NCBI GenBank assembly: GCA_937944855.1
Contig: CALFAY010000013.1
Span: 62,001-126,000 of the forward strand
Direction: 5' to 3'
From: an uncultured Planctomycetota bacterium
GTDB taxonomy: Bacteria; Planctomycetota; Planctomycetia; Gemmatales; HRBIN36
Length of the DNA: 64,000 bases
The notes under the pieces are model-generated. The model saw only the letters and a program-made list of their open reading frames with translations. It had not been told where the DNA came from and did no database searches. Below are positions 35,971 to 45,109 of the stretch, piece by piece. Made by a program: the position numbers and the translations under genes. Numbering within the stretch: position 1 is the stretch's first letter; every line of letters starts with the position of its first letter.

Positions 35971-36921
35971 TCATGGAACCATCTTGCCTTCGGTGAAGTT
36001 GGTGATGTTGTCGTAGTCGTCCTGGACGCGGTCGGGGCTGCTTGGATTGCCGGGTCGGCCGACGTCGGCGAAAGGCAGGACTGCGGGCACGTTCAACTGC
36101 CACTGACTGTTCTGCGGGTTGGACGGGTCATATTGCCCGCCGATGCCGAAGAGCCGATCCCGACCCGCGGAGATCAACTGGAACTTGTCAGCCCGATGGT
36201 ACTTGATGACCAGATTCGGACCCGTGCCTGTGGCGGTGGTGAAATACGGGACGAAATGGTTTCCAACTAAGCTCGGACAATCGTTGCTGTAGTTGTTGAA
36301 ACTGGTGTCGCGGGCCAGGAAGTAGGCGTAGGGCGTGCCATACGGATCGGCATAGCCGCCCCACAGATGCTTGGCGGGGTTCCAGCCCACCAGTTTGCCG
36401 ACGTTGAATTCGTAGAACGGACCGAGGCGGGTCGCGTTTCCGGTCGGAGCACGGGTCGGATTGGTCTTGTCCGTGTGCCAGCCGCCGGGCACCCGGTTGA
36501 GACCGGCATAGGGCGGTCCCCCGAGGAACAGGACCAGGGCCTCGTGGCCTTCGAGAAGGTACGGCCCGTCGAGCTGGCCATTGCCATTCCAGTCGTGGCC
36601 TGACGTCAAATCGATTCCTGGAAACATCCGTTCCAGGTAGCTGGCCGAGTAGGCCTGTGCCGCATCGCTGCGGTCGTAAGCCCCGTTCTCGATGAGGATG
36701 ATGGCGCTGGGCGGATACAGGCCGAACTCGAGCCGGAAGGCTTCCAGGGCCTGAGACAGTTGGCCGATCTCGGAGACGGTGCGCACCTCGTCGGTGTAGA
36801 TGAGCACCTTGGTGACGGCGGACAGGAGCATCCCCGCCAGCAGCACCACGATGAGAATGACGACCATCAATTCCAGCAGGGTGAAGGCCGGCCTGGGCCG
36901 TCGGGATGATGACAGACGCAT
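35971..36921 (-). CDS. gspG: GspG-like major pseudopilin
   Basis: The first pseudopilin after GspF, as in type II secretion operons. The 316-residue protein has the prepilin start RPRPA/FTLLELMVVILIVVLLAGM with Glu at +5 and Ala at -1. The segment IGQLSQALEAFRLEFGLYPPS matches the GspG region that normally precedes the YPxxE motif. The body is about twice the length of ordinary GspG (about 140), with long loops. GGAGGT lies upstream of the ATG. A prepilin peptidase gene is not in the window. Confidence 0.75.
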   Translation of the reverse strand: MRLSSSRRPRPAFTLLELMVVILIVVLLAGMLLSAVTKVLIYTDEVRTVSEIGQLSQALEAFRLEFGLYPPSAIILIENGAYDRSDAAQAYSASYLERMFPGIDLTSGHDWNGNGQLDGPYLLEGHEALVLFLGGPPYAGLNRVPGGWHTDKTNPTRAPTGNATRLGPFYEFNVGKLVGWNPAKHLWGGYADPYGTPYAYFLARDTSFNNYSNDCPSLVGNHFVPYFTTATGTGPNLVIKYHRADKFQLISAGRDRLFGIGGQYDPSNPQNSQWQLNVPAVLPFADVGRPGNPSSPDRVQDDYDNITNFTEGKMVP

Positions 36922-36981
36922 GAAGACCTCCTCGCTTGCAGCATGGCCGCGCCCTGCGACGCGGCGGCCCGGATGATTCCG

Positions 36982-38235
36982 CTATTTGGCTCCGCCGGAG
37001 AGCTTCTCCAGAATGGCCAGCATCGGGTAGAACAAGGCGATGACGATGAAGCCGACCGCCCCGCCCAAAAACACGATCATGATCGGTTCCAACAGGCTGA
37101 CCAGGCTTTCAACCAGCACGTCCACCTCTTCCTCATAGACCTCGGCGATCTTGTAGAGCATGCGGTCGAGATCGCCGGTCTCCTCGCCGACGTCCACCAT
37201 GTTGACGACCATGTCATCCACGAGTCGGCTTTCTTTAAGCGGGACGGCGATGGTCTCGCCTTCGCGGATCGACTCCCAGACCCGCTGATACATGGCCTCG
37301 TACACGGCGTTGTTGCACGTTTCCTTGGTGATGCTGAGGGCTTCGAGGATGGGCACGCCGGAACTGACCAGCGTCCCCAGCGTCCGCGTGGTTCGGGCAA
37401 TGATGGTCTTGGAAATAATCAGGCCGATGATGGGAATGTGGAGCTTAACCCAGTCCACAATGTAGCGGCCGATGCGGTGCAGTTTAATCAGCTTGATGAA
37501 CAGCCAGAAGGCGAGCACGACCAGCGGCGCGACCCAGAAGTACGCCTTGGCGAAGTCGGAGACATCGAGCAGGACCTGGGTGATGGTCGGCAGCTTCATG
37601 TCGAAGTCTTTGAAGATCTGTTTGAACTTCGGGATGATGTAGATGAGGATGAAACTGAGGATGCCGATGGCCACCAGGATGACGACCACGGGATAGACCA
37701 TCGCGCCGATGATCTTGCGCTTGAGGCTCTGGGCCTTTTCCTTGAAGTCGGCCAGGCGCTGGAGGATGACTTCCAGGGCGCCACCGGCCTCGCCGGCGCG
37801 GACCATGTTGACGTAGAGGCGGTCGAAGCACTTGGGATGCTTGGCGAAGGCCTCGCTCAAGGTGGCCCCGGACTCGACGTCGTCCACCACGTCGATGAGG
37901 GCGTTTTTGAGCACGCCGGGCTTCATCTGGCCTTCGAGGATCTTCAGACTGCGGAGCACGGGCAGACCGGCGTCCTGAAGCGTGGAGAACTGCCGGGTGA
38001 AGGTGCACAGTTGCTTGGAAGAGACGCCGCCGATGGTCCAGGTCTGGCCTTTCTTGCGGCGTTTGACGGCCTTGGCGGCCTTGCCCTTCTTGGTGCCGCC
38101 CACCTCCTGGATGCGGGTGACGAAGTAGCCCATCTGGCGGATCTTCTGTTGGGCTTCTTCTTCGGAGGCGGCGTCGATGGAGTCTTTGACCTCCTCGCCG
38201 GTGGTGCTCATCGCTTCGAACTTGTAGGTCGGCAT
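36982..38235 (-). CDS. gspF: GspF/PilC inner membrane assembly protein
   Basis: The platform protein of type II secretion or type IV pilus assembly. Its 417 residues start with the usual MPTYKFEAMSTTGEEVKDSI, followed by two GspF domains (FTRQFSTLQDAGLPVLRSL, the second RTLGTLVSSGVPILEALSI) with three membrane segments, including VYPVVVILVAIGILSFILIY and VFLGGAVGFIVIALFYPML. The ATG at 38233-38235 has GGGAG 9 bases upstream and a good family start; an in-frame site at 38262 lies inside the preceding gene. It follows gspE after 23 bases. Confidence 0.93.
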   Translation of the reverse strand: MPTYKFEAMSTTGEEVKDSIDAASEEEAQQKIRQMGYFVTRIQEVGGTKKGKAAKAVKRRKKGQTWTIGGVSSKQLCTFTRQFSTLQDAGLPVLRSLKILEGQMKPGVLKNALIDVVDDVESGATLSEAFAKHPKCFDRLYVNMVRAGEAGGALEVILQRLADFKEKAQSLKRKIIGAMVYPVVVILVAIGILSFILIYIIPKFKQIFKDFDMKLPTITQVLLDVSDFAKAYFWVAPLVVLAFWLFIKLIKLHRIGRYIVDWVKLHIPIIGLIISKTIIARTTRTLGTLVSSGVPILEALSITKETCNNAVYEAMYQRVWESIREGETIAVPLKESRLVDDMVVNMVDVGEETGDLDRMLYKIAEVYEEEVDVLVESLVSLLEPIMIVFLGGAVGFIVIALFYPMLAILEKLSGGAK

Positions 38236-38258
38236 GGAACGCTCCCAAACGGATCGGA

Positions 38259-40112
38259 TCAATCGTCTTCGACGACGGTTTCCCGGACGACCTCTTCGAT
38301 GGTGGTAATGCCGTTGAAAATGGCCCGCAGGCCGGACTCGCGGAGGGTGGACATGCCCTTCTTGCGAGCGGCCACGCGGAGTTCGTCGGTCGAGGCGTTG
38401 TTGACGATCATGTCGCGGATCTCGTCGTCCACGACGAGCAGTTCAAAGATGCCGGTGCGTCCGCGGTGGCCGGTGTTGTTGCAGCGGTCGCAGCCTCGGC
38501 CGTAGTAGAACTTCTTGCCCTTGACGTCCTGCGGGCGGAGGTTGAGTTCCATGAGCAGTTCCGGGCTGGGTTCGTACTCGGTGCGGCAGTCCACGCAGAT
38601 CTTGCGGACGAGCCGCTGGGCCAGCACGCCTTCGAGCGTGGCGGTGATCAGGTACGGCTCCAGGCCCATGTCCCGCAATCGGGTGATGCTCGACGGCGCG
38701 TCGTTGGTGTGCAGCGTGCTGAAGACGATGTGCCCGGTCAGCGACGCCTGCACGGCGATCTGAGCGGTTTCCAGGTCGCGGATCTCGCCGACGAGGATCT
38801 TGTCCGGGTCGTGCCGCAGGATGGCCCGCAGGCAGTTGGCGAAGGTGACGTCGATGTCCGGGTTGATCGGGATCTGCACGATGCCGTCGATGTCGTACTC
38901 GATCGGGTCTTCCGTGGTGATGATCTTCTCGCTGACGTCGTTAAGTTCGTTGAGGGCGGAGTACAGTGTCGTGGTCTTGCCCGCGCCGGTCGGCCCGGTG
39001 ATGAGGAGAATTCCGTTGGGCTTGCGAATCAATTCGCGGAAGCGGGCCAGCATGCTCGGCTCCATGCCGACCTTGTCCAGGTCGAGCTGGACGACGGTGC
39101 GGTCCAGCACGCGGATGACCACGCTCTCGCCGAACATCGTCGGCAGCACGGAGACGCGCATGTCCACCGGGTTGCCGCCGACGTTCAGTTCGATGCGGCC
39201 GTCCTGGGGCAGACGCCGCTCGGCGATGTCGAGGTTGGCCATGACCTTGATGCGGCTGGAGATGGCCATCGACAGGTGCCGTGGCGGCGGGACCATCTCG
39301 TAGAGCACGCCGTCGCAGCGGTAGCGCATCTTGTACTCATCCTCGAACGGCTCGAAGTGGATGTCGCTGGCCCGGTCCTTGATGGCCAGCAGCATCACCA
39401 TGTTGAGCAGCTTGCGGACGGGAGCGGAGTCTTGGAGTTCCTGGAGGCTTTCCAGGTCGATGCTGGTTTCCTTCTCCAGGCGGCCGAGGTTCGGGTCTTC
39501 TTCGAGCTTCTGGATGATCTCGACAATGCTTTCTTCCTTGCCAGCGTAGAAGCGCGGGATGGCCTCCGTGACGGCCTTGAGGGAAGCGACGACAGCCCGC
39601 ACTTCCTTGACGCCGATGAGATTGCGGAGGTCGTCGAGGGCCAGCAGGTTGCTCGGGTCGGCCATGGCGACGGTCAGGACGTTGTCCTTGACCGACAGGG
39701 GCACGATCTTGTACACGCTGGCCATCGCCTCGGGGACCAGGGCCAGGGCTTCCGCCTGCGGCTTGACCTCGTTGAGGTTGACCAGCTTCAGACCATACTG
39801 CTCCGCCAGGGCCTGGAGCAGTTGATCTTCGGTGATCAGTCCGCGGGCCATGGCCACCTGGCCGAACAGTTGGCCCGTTTCCCGCGATTCCTGAAGGATG
39901 TCCCACAGCTGGTCCTCGTCGATGAAGCCGAGGTCCACCATGACCTGCCCGAGCTTCTTCGTGGCTCCGCCGCGAAGCGATTCCATCGCGTCGGTGCGGC
40001 CAGCCACCCGCTTGGGCGCCGGTTTGATGGTCTTGGCGGGGGCAGGCTTGGCTGCTCCAGCCGCGGGCTTGGCTGCGGGCTTTTTGTCGCCGTTACGAGG
40101 TGGTGGAGGCAT
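38259..40112 (-). CDS. gspE: GspE/PilB assembly ATPase
   Basis: The 617-residue ATPase that should drive pseudopilus assembly. Residues 1-40 are Ala/Pro/Lys-rich and unusual; residues about 50-190 form the GspE N-terminal domain (MshEN-like segments DLGFIDEDQLWDIL and ARGLITEDQLLQALAEQYG). The ATPase core has Walker A GPTGAGKT (373-380), the Asp box EDPIEYDIDGI, Walker B KILVGEIRD and the His box HIVFSTLHTNDAP. A zinc-type four-cysteine motif is present (Cys506, Cys509, Cys541, Cys544). It is the second of three related ATPases here and lies directly before gspF. Confidence 0.93.
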   Translation of the reverse strand: MPPPPRNGDKKPAAKPAAGAAKPAPAKTIKPAPKRVAGRTDAMESLRGGATKKLGQVMVDLGFIDEDQLWDILQESRETGQLFGQVAMARGLITEDQLLQALAEQYGLKLVNLNEVKPQAEALALVPEAMASVYKIVPLSVKDNVLTVAMADPSNLLALDDLRNLIGVKEVRAVVASLKAVTEAIPRFYAGKEESIVEIIQKLEEDPNLGRLEKETSIDLESLQELQDSAPVRKLLNMVMLLAIKDRASDIHFEPFEDEYKMRYRCDGVLYEMVPPPRHLSMAISSRIKVMANLDIAERRLPQDGRIELNVGGNPVDMRVSVLPTMFGESVVIRVLDRTVVQLDLDKVGMEPSMLARFRELIRKPNGILLITGPTGAGKTTTLYSALNELNDVSEKIITTEDPIEYDIDGIVQIPINPDIDVTFANCLRAILRHDPDKILVGEIRDLETAQIAVQASLTGHIVFSTLHTNDAPSSITRLRDMGLEPYLITATLEGVLAQRLVRKICVDCRTEYEPSPELLMELNLRPQDVKGKKFYYGRGCDRCNNTGHRGRTGIFELLVVDDEIRDMIVNNASTDELRVAARKKGMSTLRESGLRAIFNGITTIEEVVRETVVEDD

Positions 40113-40244
40113 GGTGCGTTCGCCTGTGTCTCAAGTCAACGAGCCGACGACCCGGCAGCCTTTCTGCCGGACGTCGCAACCCGAATCTATCTGCCGAAGG
40201 AGAGGAAAAGCTGGGAGAATCGCCGAGGCGCAGCGGAGCCGGGA

Positions 40245-41441
40245 TCAGCGACGACCGAAGCGACGGGGACCTTCGTCCTCATCCTCGTCTTCGTCCTCGT
40301 ACTCCTCATCGTCCTCGTCGTATTCCTCGTCTTCTTCCTCTTCCTCCTCTTCCTCTTCCAGGAGTCCGCGTTCGGCCTGGGCGATCTTGGCTGCCAGTTC
40401 GGCCGGACGGGAAGAGCGCATCAGCACCTCTTCCTTTTCCACCAGCCCTTCCTTCCAGAGCCGGAACAGGCTCTCGTCCAGAAGGAACATGCCGTGCTTG
40501 CGTCCGGTCTGGATGCTGGAGTCGATGCGGTACACCTTGTTTTCGCGGATGAGGTTCTGGATGGCCGGAGTGACCACCATCATCTCGTAGGCCGCAACCA
40601 GCCCTTCCGGCTTACGGGGCAGCAGCGCCTGGGAGAGCACCCCGATAAGAGCGGTGGATAACTGAGTGCGGATCTGATCCTGCTGCTCCTTGGGAAACAC
40701 GTCCACGATGCGGTTGATGGTGCTGGCGGCACCGCTGGTGTGGAGCGTGGCAAAGACGACGTGGCCGGTCTCGGCGGCCTCCAGGGCGGCATGGATGGTT
40801 TCCAGGTCGCGCATTTCGCCGACGAGAATCACGTCGGGATCCATCCGCAGAGCGCGGCGCAGGGCCTCGGCAAAGCTGGGCACGTCCACACCGATTTCCC
40901 GCTGATTGACCGTGCTCTTTTTGTGCGTGTGGTAATACTCGATCGGGTCTTCGATAGTGATGATGTGCTTGTCGTAGTTTTCGTTGAGCCAGTTGATCAT
41001 CGAGGCCAGACTGGTCGTCTTGCCGGAGCCGGTCGGCCCCGTGACCAGCAGCAGCCCGCGCGGCCGGGTGATGAGCCGGCGGATGGCGTCTGGCATGCGG
41101 ATCTGCTCGAAGGTCAGAAACTGGCTCGGGATGCGGCGGCAGACGATGGAGACGTTGCCCTTCTGCTTGAAGATGGCGACGCGGAAGCGGCACTTGTCGC
41201 TGTAGGCGAAGCCGAAGTCCGCCCCGCCGCGTTCCTGAAGCTCCTGTTGGCAGCGGTCGGGCGTAATGCTCTTCATGAGGGCCATGGTGTCGTCGGGTTC
41301 GAGCACCTTGGCATCCAGTCGTCGGAGCCGCCCATGCAGCCGGATGACCGGCGGTTGACCGACCGAGATGTGGAGATCGCTGGCCTTGAGCGTGTAAACC
41401 GTCTCCAGCAGTTTCTCCATCAAGACCGTGCCAGCAGCCAC
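40245..41441 (-). CDS. pilT: PilT-type retraction ATPase with acidic tail
   Basis: PilT drives pilus retraction. The 398-residue protein has the family core: LKASDLHISVGQPPVIRLHG, Walker A GPTGSGKT (135-142), the Asp box EDPIEYYHTHKKS, Walker B VILVGEMRD, the His box HVVFATLHTSGA and the PilT signature AIQNLIRENKVYRI (293-306). The last 37 residues are exceptional: residues 362-390 are nearly all Glu, Asp and Tyr, then GPRRFGRR. A PilT in the middle of a gspE-F cluster is not usual for type II secretion and suggests a type IV pilus-like machine. A promoter candidate lies upstream at 41547-41575. Confidence 0.93.
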   Translation of the reverse strand: MAAGTVLMEKLLETVYTLKASDLHISVGQPPVIRLHGRLRRLDAKVLEPDDTMALMKSITPDRCQQELQERGGADFGFAYSDKCRFRVAIFKQKGNVSIVCRRIPSQFLTFEQIRMPDAIRRLITRPRGLLLVTGPTGSGKTTSLASMINWLNENYDKHIITIEDPIEYYHTHKKSTVNQREIGVDVPSFAEALRRALRMDPDVILVGEMRDLETIHAALEAAETGHVVFATLHTSGAASTINRIVDVFPKEQQDQIRTQLSTALIGVLSQALLPRKPEGLVAAYEMMVVTPAIQNLIRENKVYRIDSSIQTGRKHGMFLLDESLFRLWKEGLVEKEEVLMRSSRPAELAAKIAQAERGLLEEEEEEEEEDEEYDEDDEEYEDEDEDEDEGPRRFGRR

Positions 41442-41546
41442 AGTCGCTCCCTTTCCACTTTGCTCCTGGAATCGACGGCTCGAGGTCTGTCAGAAATCCA
41501 GGTGTCCGCGCGCACGTCCTGCTCTGGACGTACCTTGGACAAAGCC

Positions 41547-41575
41547 ATTATCCCCAGTCCCAGTGACCAATTCAA
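41547..41575 (-). promoter_or_regulatory. Candidate sigma-70-type promoter for pilT and the genes after it
   Basis: On the minus strand, TTGAAT (41575-41570) is followed after exactly 17 bases by GATAAT (41552-41547), which match consensus at four and five of six positions. The leader to pilT would be about 100 bases. Confidence 0.5.
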
Positions 41576-41616
41576 CCTTCCATGAGAAAAATGGTAGCTC
41601 ATTCTCCGATTTCAGG

Positions 41617-43335
41617 TCACACCAGAGCGCTCTCGTGGTGGCAGGTGGACAGGACTTCTTCCAGCGTCGTGATGCCCCGCAACGCCTTGTTGACGCCGTC
41701 TTCCAGCAGCGTCCTCATGCCGAGCAGCCGAGCCTGGCGGCGAATGGCCTGGGTCGGCTCCCGCCGGAAGGTCATCTCGCGGATCGTGGAGTTCATCTTC
41801 ATCATCTCAAAGATGCCCGTCCGTCCGCGATAACCTGTATGGTGGCAATGACTACAGCCACGGCCACGCATGAAGGTAGCGTTGGCCAGGCGATCCGGGG
41901 TCAGACCGGCGGCGCGGATCTCCGCCATGCTCGGCTGGTCCGGCTCCTTGCACTTCGGACAGACGATGCGGACCAGTCGCTGGGCCATGATGGCGATCAA
42001 GCTCGAAGCCACCAGGAACGGCTGAATGCCGATGTCGATCAGACGGGTGATCGCGCTTGGCGCATCGTTCGTGTGTAGCGTACTGAAAACCAAGTGTCCT
42101 GTCAAAGAAGCCTGGATAGCGATCTCCGCCGTCTCGCAGTCGCGGATTTCGCCCACCAGAATGATGTTCGGCGCCTGCCGAAGCATGGCTCGGATGATCC
42201 GGGCGAAGTCCAGTCCGATGCTGTGTTTGACCTCGACTTGATTCACACCCGGGAGGTAATACTCGACCGGATCCTCGGCCGTGATGATCTTGCGGTCAGG
42301 CCGGTTCAACTCGTTTAAGGCCGCATACAAAGTTGTGGTCTTGCCTGAACCCGTCGGTCCCGTCACTAGGAAGATGCCGTTGGGCCGTTTAATGATCTGC
42401 TGGAAGCGTTGATAGTCGTCGTCCGCAAAGCCCAGGTCACGGATGTTCACCTGGATGCTGCTACGGTCGAGGATGCGCATGCAACACGCCTGACCATGGT
42501 TGGTCGGGAGGATGCTGACCCGCAGGTCGAAGTGCCGACCGTTGACGACCATTTTGATGCGTCCGTCCTGAGGACGCCTCTTTTCGGCAATATCAATGTT
42601 GCCCATGATCTTGATGCGGGACAGGATCGCCGGCAGCAGGCGCTTGGGCGGGCTGTCGCGTTCCACCAACACGCCGTCGATGCGGTAGCGGACGCGGATG
42701 CGGTCGGCGAACGGCTCAATGTGGATGTCGCTGGCCCGCAGGCTGATCGCTTCCTGGATGATGAGGTTGACCAGCTTCACGACCGGAGCGTCGCTGTCAT
42801 CCATCTCGGCCATGCGCTGGGCCGATTCGGTCTCGGTCGTGTCGATGGCCGTGTCCGTGAACTCCTGAAGCATCGAGTCCACCGACTCGGTTTCGCTCTG
42901 GCCGTAATAGCGGTTGATCGCTTCGATGATCTGCTCGCGGGGAGCGAGGACAGGCTGAATGTCCTTATTGAGGATGAACTGGAGTTTTTGAATGGTGTCC
43001 AGGTCCATTGGGTCGCTCATGATGATCTTGAGCGTGCCGTTGTCCTGGGCCAATGGCAGGATGACGTTTTCGCGGGCCACCGACTCGGGAACCAGTTCCA
43101 CGACCGCCGCCGGGATGGTCATTTCCGTGAGGTCCACGAACTGGAGGTTGTGGAACTCCGCGATGGCAGTCATGACATCCTGGGCAGAGCAATAGCCGAG
43201 TTTGACCAAGGCATCGGCAAGTTTCGCGCCGGTGGATTTCTGAACGGCGGTGGCTTCCTGGAGTTGGTCCCGACTGATGACGCCCTTCTTAATAAGGATG
43301 TCGGTGAAGTCGCCTCGACCTTTGCCCATGCTCAT
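41617..43335 (-). CDS. Second GspE/PilB-type assembly ATPase
   Basis: A 572-residue paralogue of the ATPase at 38259-40112. Residues 1-150 are a GspE N-terminal domain (IKKGVISRDQLQEATAVQK, YCSAQDVMTAIAEFHNLQFV), followed by the ATPase core: Walker A GPTGSGKT (326-333), the Asp box EDPVEYYLPGVNQV, Walker B IILVGEIRDCETA, the His box HLVFSTLHTNDAP and four zinc-type cysteines (Cys459, Cys462, Cys494, Cys497). I chose the ATG at 43333-43335 (MSMGKGRGDF) because GGGAG lies 9 bases upstream; a longer in-frame start would add 17 residues. It is the first gene of the cluster; two assembly ATPases plus PilT point to more than one machine or to division of labour. Confidence 0.92.
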   Translation of the reverse strand: MSMGKGRGDFTDILIKKGVISRDQLQEATAVQKSTGAKLADALVKLGYCSAQDVMTAIAEFHNLQFVDLTEMTIPAAVVELVPESVARENVILPLAQDNGTLKIIMSDPMDLDTIQKLQFILNKDIQPVLAPREQIIEAINRYYGQSETESVDSMLQEFTDTAIDTTETESAQRMAEMDDSDAPVVKLVNLIIQEAISLRASDIHIEPFADRIRVRYRIDGVLVERDSPPKRLLPAILSRIKIMGNIDIAEKRRPQDGRIKMVVNGRHFDLRVSILPTNHGQACCMRILDRSSIQVNIRDLGFADDDYQRFQQIIKRPNGIFLVTGPTGSGKTTTLYAALNELNRPDRKIITAEDPVEYYLPGVNQVEVKHSIGLDFARIIRAMLRQAPNIILVGEIRDCETAEIAIQASLTGHLVFSTLHTNDAPSAITRLIDIGIQPFLVASSLIAIMAQRLVRIVCPKCKEPDQPSMAEIRAAGLTPDRLANATFMRGRGCSHCHHTGYRGRTGIFEMMKMNSTIREMTFRREPTQAIRRQARLLGMRTLLEDGVNKALRGITTLEEVLSTCHHESALV

Positions 43336-43552
43336 GATTGTGATCTCCCGAAGACTCGGCCGGAACAGCCCAAGCGCGGCCCACACTGGGACCGAGCCGT
43401 CGTGGCGGCATCCCTGGCGATGCGATCCGAAGCTGAAGCGCCAACGGCCCCCCGGCCGCGGGTTGCCGCCTTTTTCCTGTGACTGGTAGCATCTTCAGGC
43501 TACATTAGGTCGAAGCGGGGTTCAAGAGAAAACCTTTCCAGATGGTGCAACC

Positions 43553-44050
43553 ATGCAGATTTACCTCATTCGCCATGCCGACGCGGAACCCCTGGGAGCG
43601 GGCGGCGCGGACAACGACGAAGAGCGAGCGTTGACCGGCAAGGGCCTGGGGCAGACCGAGGAGTTGGCCCGCTTCTTCAAGCGGCTCGGCGTCGATCCCG
43701 GTGCGGTCCTGACCAGTCCGCTGGTGCGGTCGCGGCAAACGGCAGAACGGCTTTTGGAGAAAATGGGACTGGGCGAAGGCAAGTGCGAACTGATCCTCGA
43801 AGATGAGCTGGCTCCCGGAGGCTCATGCAAAGGTCTGGCCAAGCGGTTGTCCAAGCTCAGCAGCCCGGTCGTGTTTCTGGTCGGGCATGAACCGGACCTG
43901 GGCCGATTCACGGCTTGGCTGATTGGCAGCAAGCGCGCTCAGGTCGAGCTGGCCAAGGCCGGTGTCGCTTACGTTGACGCCAACGCTCCGCTTGGAAAAG
44001 CTTGTGGCTCGCTGGTCTGGCTGGTGACGCCCACTCTGCTGGTCCGGTGA
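43553..44050 (+). CDS. sixA: SixA-type phosphohistidine phosphatase
   Basis: A histidine phosphatase of 165 residues that should remove phosphate from phosphohistidine. The catalytic RHG-type motif is YLIRHADAEPLG, the second Arg-containing stretch is LTSPLVRSRQTAERL, and the second catalytic His is in VGHEPDLGRF. SixA proteins from other bacteria act on histidine-containing phosphotransfer domains; the partner here is not visible. It is the first plus-strand gene after the secretion cluster. The coding region ends 115 bases before the chosen rsmH start. Confidence 0.88.
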   Translation: MQIYLIRHADAEPLGAGGADNDEERALTGKGLGQTEELARFFKRLGVDPGAVLTSPLVRSRQTAERLLEKMGLGEGKCELILEDELAPGGSCKGLAKRLSKLSSPVVFLVGHEPDLGRFTAWLIGSKRAQVELAKAGVAYVDANAPLGKACGSLVWLVTPTLLVR

Positions 44051-44105
44051 GGATTGGTCTTGCCTGCCGGTTCACAAAGGATATAGTCGGCCCCGCCAAT
44101 GGGTG

Positions 44106-44140
44106 CGTCGGCAGCCGGCTTGCACGGCAAGCCGCCGACG
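44106..44140 (+). promoter_or_regulatory. Long hairpin in front of rsmH
   Basis: GGCTTG (44117-44122) and CAAGCC (44128-44133) form a six-pair stem with a five-base loop. After a four-base bulge on the left side, CGTCGGC (44106-44112) pairs with GCCGACG (44134-44140). No T-tract follows. It lies between sixA and rsmH and may be a regulatory leader or chance; a longer rsmH start at 44103 would make it coding. Confidence 0.35.
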
Positions 44141-44165
44141 TGCCGCGACCTTCGACGTGGCTTCC

Positions 44166-45059
44166 GTGTCCGAGCCTGCCTCGCCGCTGCACATCCCGGT
44201 CCTGCCGCTCGAGGTGTTGACCTGGCTCGATCCGCAACCGGGTCAGATCATCGTGGATGCCACGGTCGGCGGCGGCGGACACGCCTGGCGAATCGCCCAA
44301 CGGCTCGCGCCCAACGGCCTTCTGATCGGCATCGACCAGGACGAGGCCATGCTGGACCTGGCGCGGGCCACGTTGAAGGAGACTGCGGTACCGGTCACGC
44401 TGGTCCACGGCAATTTCGCCCAATTGCGGCAACTGCTGGACGCCTTGAAAGTGGAGCGGGTGGACGGCGTGCTGGCGGACCTGGGGTTCGCTTCGGATCA
44501 ATTGGCCGATCCGCAGCGCGGCCTGAGCTTCCAGAGCGAGGGGCCGTTGGACATGCGGCTCGATCCGTTGCGGGGCGAACCGGCGAGTCGGCTCGTGAAT
44601 CGGCTCAGCGAGCGGGAGCTGGCGGACATCTTCTGGCGGTACGGCGAGGAGCGCTTCCGCCGCCGGGTAGCCCGCCGCATCGTCGAGGCGCGGCGTCGGC
44701 AGCCGATTACGACCACGACGCAGCTGGCTGAGCTGGTCCGCCGCTGCGTGCCCCGGGGCCGAGGCGGCATCGACCCGGCGACGCGGATTTTCCAAGCCCT
44801 GCGCATCGCGGTCAACGACGAGCTGGGAGCCTTGGAACAATTGCTGAAGCAATTGCCGGAATGCCTCAAACCGAAAGGCCGGGCAGTGATCATCAGTTTT
44901 CATTCGCTGGAGGACCGGCTGGTGAAAAACGCCTTTCGATCGGGGCCGTGGGAAGTGCTGACCCGCAAGCCGGTGACCGCCAGCGAAGCGGAAATCACGA
45001 CCAATCCACGCAGCCGCAGCGCCAAGCTGCGGGCAGCGCGCCTGCGTTGCGTTGCCTGA
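44166..45059 (+). CDS. rsmH: 16S rRNA (cytosine1402-N4) methyltransferase RsmH
   Basis: RsmH (MraW) methylates the base at position 1402 of 16S rRNA with S-adenosylmethionine. Visible hallmarks are HIPVLPLEVLTWL, the SAM-binding DATVGGGGHAWRIAQRL, GVLADLGFASDQL, QSEGPLDMRLDP, the RIFQALRIAVNDELGALE segment and ISFHSLEDRLVK. I chose the GTG at 44166 because it gives a normal family N-terminus; no good ribosome binding site exists, and in-frame GTG codons at 44157 and 44103 are also possible. In most bacteria rsmH begins the cell-division cluster; here the following gene is a LysM protein. Confidence 0.92.
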   Translation: MSEPASPLHIPVLPLEVLTWLDPQPGQIIVDATVGGGGHAWRIAQRLAPNGLLIGIDQDEAMLDLARATLKETAVPVTLVHGNFAQLRQLLDALKVERVDGVLADLGFASDQLADPQRGLSFQSEGPLDMRLDPLRGEPASRLVNRLSERELADIFWRYGEERFRRRVARRIVEARRRQPITTTTQLAELVRRCVPRGRGGIDPATRIFQALRIAVNDELGALEQLLKQLPECLKPKGRAVIISFHSLEDRLVKNAFRSGPWEVLTRKPVTASEAEITTNPRSRSAKLRAARLRCVA

Positions 45060-45109
45060 ACCGGGTAGCGTGCACGACGGAACAGCGACTCACGGAGGAG
45101 ACCAGACCC

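Noticed and set aside
38466-40661. Plus-strand frame of 731 residues opposite gspE
   Set aside because: It is Val/Asp/His-rich with no recognisable domain and lies antisense to a gene with all GspE motifs.
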